Source of the DNA: Mycolicibacterium mucogenicum DSM 44124 | GTDB taxonomy: Bacteria > Actinomycetota > Actinomycetes > Mycobacteriales > Mycobacteriaceae | DNA length: 64,000 nucleotides | Reading direction: 5' to 3' | Assembly: GCF_005670685.2 (NCBI RefSeq) | Contig: NZ_CP062008.1 | Span: forward strand, 4,092,001 to 4,156,000 | Shown: in pieces, positions 62,578-64,000 of the stretch | Layout of the letters: each line of letters begins with the position of its first letter | Numbering within the stretch: the stretch's first letter is position 1 | Made by a program: the position numbers and the translations under genes | The notes under the pieces: generated by a model | Databases searched by the model: none | What the model saw: the letters and a program-made list of their open reading frames with translations, nothing else | Told to the model about the DNA's origin: nothing

Positions 62578-63461
62578 CAGATCAACGCCCCATCCCGGCG
62601 AATCTGCCTGCGTACGTAGGCCAGCAGCACGTAGCTACCGGCCTGCCGGACGAACAGCGGCAGGAATCGGTTGACGAATGCGACGAGCCGGAACAGCGTC
62701 TCGAACAGATACTGGCGGCCGCTGCCCCACGACATCCGCATCGCATCGCGGAACACCGGCGCCAGGAAGCCGCCCGTGAGGAACGCCAGCAGTGGCCGAA
62801 ACGGCAGGGCCAGAACCGGATTGATCATCTTGAGCCGCACCAGATCGGTCAGATAGGCGCGGACGGCGTCGTCCATGGTGACCTTGGCGCAGGCCGCGGT
62901 CCAGTAGTCGTCGAACTCGGCCCGGGTGGCGGGCCACTGGTCGTCGGTGACCTGCAGCGTGGTGCCGAGCGGGGCGGCCGACCGGTAGAACTGTTCGGCC
63001 AGTTCGGGTGTCAGCTCGCCGCGCAGCAGTTGGTAGACGTCCTCCATGCCGACGAACAGGCACGCGGCGACCCACATCTGCAGGTCGCGGTCAAAAGCGT
63101 TGTAGCGCACCGGGCTGTCGGGGCCGGACTGCACCTGGCGGTGCGCGGTGTCGACCGCCTTGCGCATCGCCGCCCGGTCCTCGTCATTCCCGAGGATGGC
63201 CACCGCGAGGTACTGGAACGTGGTGCGGGCGCGCTTCCACGGATGTTTGAGCAGGTTCCCCGAATCGACCTTGCTCTCCACCACGCCGTACCCGACGCCC
63301 GGCCACGACAGCTGCATGATGACGTTGGCGGCGCTGGCGGCCGCGCCCCAGAAGTCGGCGGCGTCGGCGATGGTCACCGGGTACTCGTCCCAGCGCGACG
63401 TGCGCCGCCGAATCTGGATGCGGCAGTCCGCGAGGGTCAACGCAGGTGAATCGCCCGTCAT
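62577..63461 (-). CDS. MpaB/DUF2236-family oxygenase-like protein
   Basis: A 294-residue helical protein of the oxygenase-MpaB (DUF2236, latex-clearing-like) family. Indicative segments are 'AANVIMQLSWPGVGYGVVES', 'TTFQYLAVAILGND', 'NAFDRDLQMWVAACLFVGMEDVYQLL', with the conserved Arg and Asp typical of the family. Members bind haem b and oxidise hydrophobic substrates. Met at 63461 gives ATGA overlap with the upstream mini protein. No signal peptide. Confidence 0.82.
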   Translation of the reverse strand: MTGDSPALTLADCRIQIRRRTSRWDEYPVTIADAADFWGAAASAANVIMQLSWPGVGYGVVESKVDSGNLLKHPWKRARTTFQYLAVAILGNDEDRAAMRKAVDTAHRQVQSGPDSPVRYNAFDRDLQMWVAACLFVGMEDVYQLLRGELTPELAEQFYRSAAPLGTTLQVTDDQWPATRAEFDDYWTAACAKVTMDDAVRAYLTDLVRLKMINPVLALPFRPLLAFLTGGFLAPVFRDAMRMSWGSGRQYLFETLFRLVAFVNRFLPLFVRQAGSYVLLAYVRRQIRRDGALI

Positions 63462-63691
63462 GGCAGGCACATGTTCGTCAGCAGCAGCATCGGCCAGAAC
63501 ACCACCGTCCGAGCGAAGACCAGCACCCGCTCGAGGCCGTGCGCCGCCTCGAACGCGCTGGTGTGGGTCACGGCCCACAGCACGCCGAGCACCAGATACG
63601 GCGCGGCGAGCATGGCGGCGGTGCCCAGCCACTCCGCGATCGTCATCTCGAAACCGAATATGCCCGGTGCACGTTCTTCGTCGTCGGTCAT
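63458..63691 (-). CDS. Mini membrane protein 1 of the oxygenase operon
   Basis: A 77-residue protein: a short acidic head ('TDDEERAPG'), helix 1 'TIAEWLGTAAMLAAPYLVLGVLWAV', a loop, and helix 2 'VLVFARTVVFWPMLLLTNM'. Paralogous in pattern to the 81-residue protein downstream. ATG at 63691; its stop overlaps the oxygenase start. A membrane docking or electron-transfer partner of the oxygenase is an inference. Confidence 0.75.
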   Translation of the reverse strand: MTDDEERAPGIFGFEMTIAEWLGTAAMLAAPYLVLGVLWAVTHTSAFEAAHGLERVLVFARTVVFWPMLLLTNMCLP

Positions 63692-63722
63692 GGTGGTTTC
63701 AACGTAGGCATACAGTGGCCGC

Positions 63723-64000
63723 ATGTCGACGTGGTCAGTCGGACGGTATGAGGCCGTCGCCGAGTTCATCGCACCCATCGCCGTCGAGGTGGTCGACGCG
63801 GTGCCGCATGGGCCCGGCACCGCACTGGTCGATCTGGCCTGCGGGACCGGTAACGCGTCGCTGCATGCGGCCGGCCTCGGCGCACAGGTCACCGGTGTCG
63901 ACATCACGCCGGAGCTGCTCGCCATCGCCGCCGCCAAACCCGGCGGCGACGCGGTCAACTGGGTCAGTGCCGACGCGTCGGCGACCGGACTGCCCGACGC
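63723..64000 (+). CDS. SAM-dependent methyltransferase, N-terminal part (cut by window edge)
   Basis: The first 92 residues of a class I methyltransferase. Motif I is 'LVDLACGTGNASLHAAG' (SAM-binding Gly-rich loop), followed by 'GVDITPELL' (acidic residue for the ribose) and 'WVSADASATGLPD' (motif II/III). The gene continues past the right edge. It is divergent from the mini-membrane-protein operon, 31 bp apart. Confidence 0.85.
   Translation, partial: MSTWSVGRYEAVAEFIAPIAVEVVDAVPHGPGTALVDLACGTGNASLHAAGLGAQVTGVDITPELLAIAAAKPGGDAVNWVSADASATGLPD

Overview
The window is high-GC chromosomal DNA from a mycobacterium, most likely a rapid-growing Mycolicibacterium-type species. I base this on gene families and order, not on a search. 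From about 14.3 kb to 62.3 kb the order follows, from memory, M. tuberculosis Rv3193c to Rv3224: UPF0182, PDZ/Lon-like protease, DUF2342, cyclodehydratase-like protein, ABC1 kinase, whiB7, uvrD2, mycoredoxin, nudC, K+ channel, adnB/adnA, lipV, alkyltransferase-like protein, moeZ, DUF3152, TetR, DUF3107, rhlE, ParA, phosphatase, entC, GNAT, whiB1, pdtaS, biotinyl protein, rshA, sigH, SDR.

Layout. 1-3.4 kb: end of an MFS transporter, a family 5 solute-binding-like protein without a signal peptide, and a FAD monooxygenase (accessory). 3.4-8.2 kb: a minus-strand moxR3-type operon (DUF4129, small membrane protein, MoxR ATPase, DUF58, small membrane protein). 8.3-13.5 kb: a complete dppABCD-type peptide importer. 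13.6-14.3 kb: a cupin and an initiator tRNA with its own promoter and terminator. 14.3-35.6 kb: the conserved core, including whiB7 with a long regulatory leader and the AdnAB recombination motor-nuclease. 35.6-38.4 kb: a three-gene insertion (nucleobase permease, deaminase, 2OG-Fe(II) oxygenase) with ATGA overlaps. 38.4-51.2 kb: core again (moeZ, MmpS3-like protein, rhlE, ParA, entC). 51.3-54.8 kb: a coupled pair, a receptor with a degenerate class III cyclase domain and an MscS channel with a degenerate cyclic-nucleotide-binding domain. 54.8-64 kb: type II dehydroquinase, lipid kinase, whiB1, PdtaS kinase, biotinyl protein, the 24-residue ribosomal protein bL37, SigH/RshA, a short-chain dehydrogenase, and an MpaB-type oxygenase gene between two related mini membrane proteins. 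A methyltransferase runs off the right edge.

Stress and antibiotic response dominates: WhiB7 (ribosome stress), SigH/RshA with mycoredoxin (thiol oxidation), WhiB1 (NO/Fe-S), PdtaS, UvrD2 and AdnAB (DNA damage). The points I would look at first are the whiB7 leader, which combines an alanine-rich upstream ORF with an intrinsic terminator; the nucleobase island; the oxygenase flanked by paralogous mini membrane proteins; the degenerate cyclase/channel pair; and a 78-bp intergenic hairpin element present twice with a compensatory base change. No insertion sequences, prophage genes, CRISPR arrays or rRNA genes were seen.
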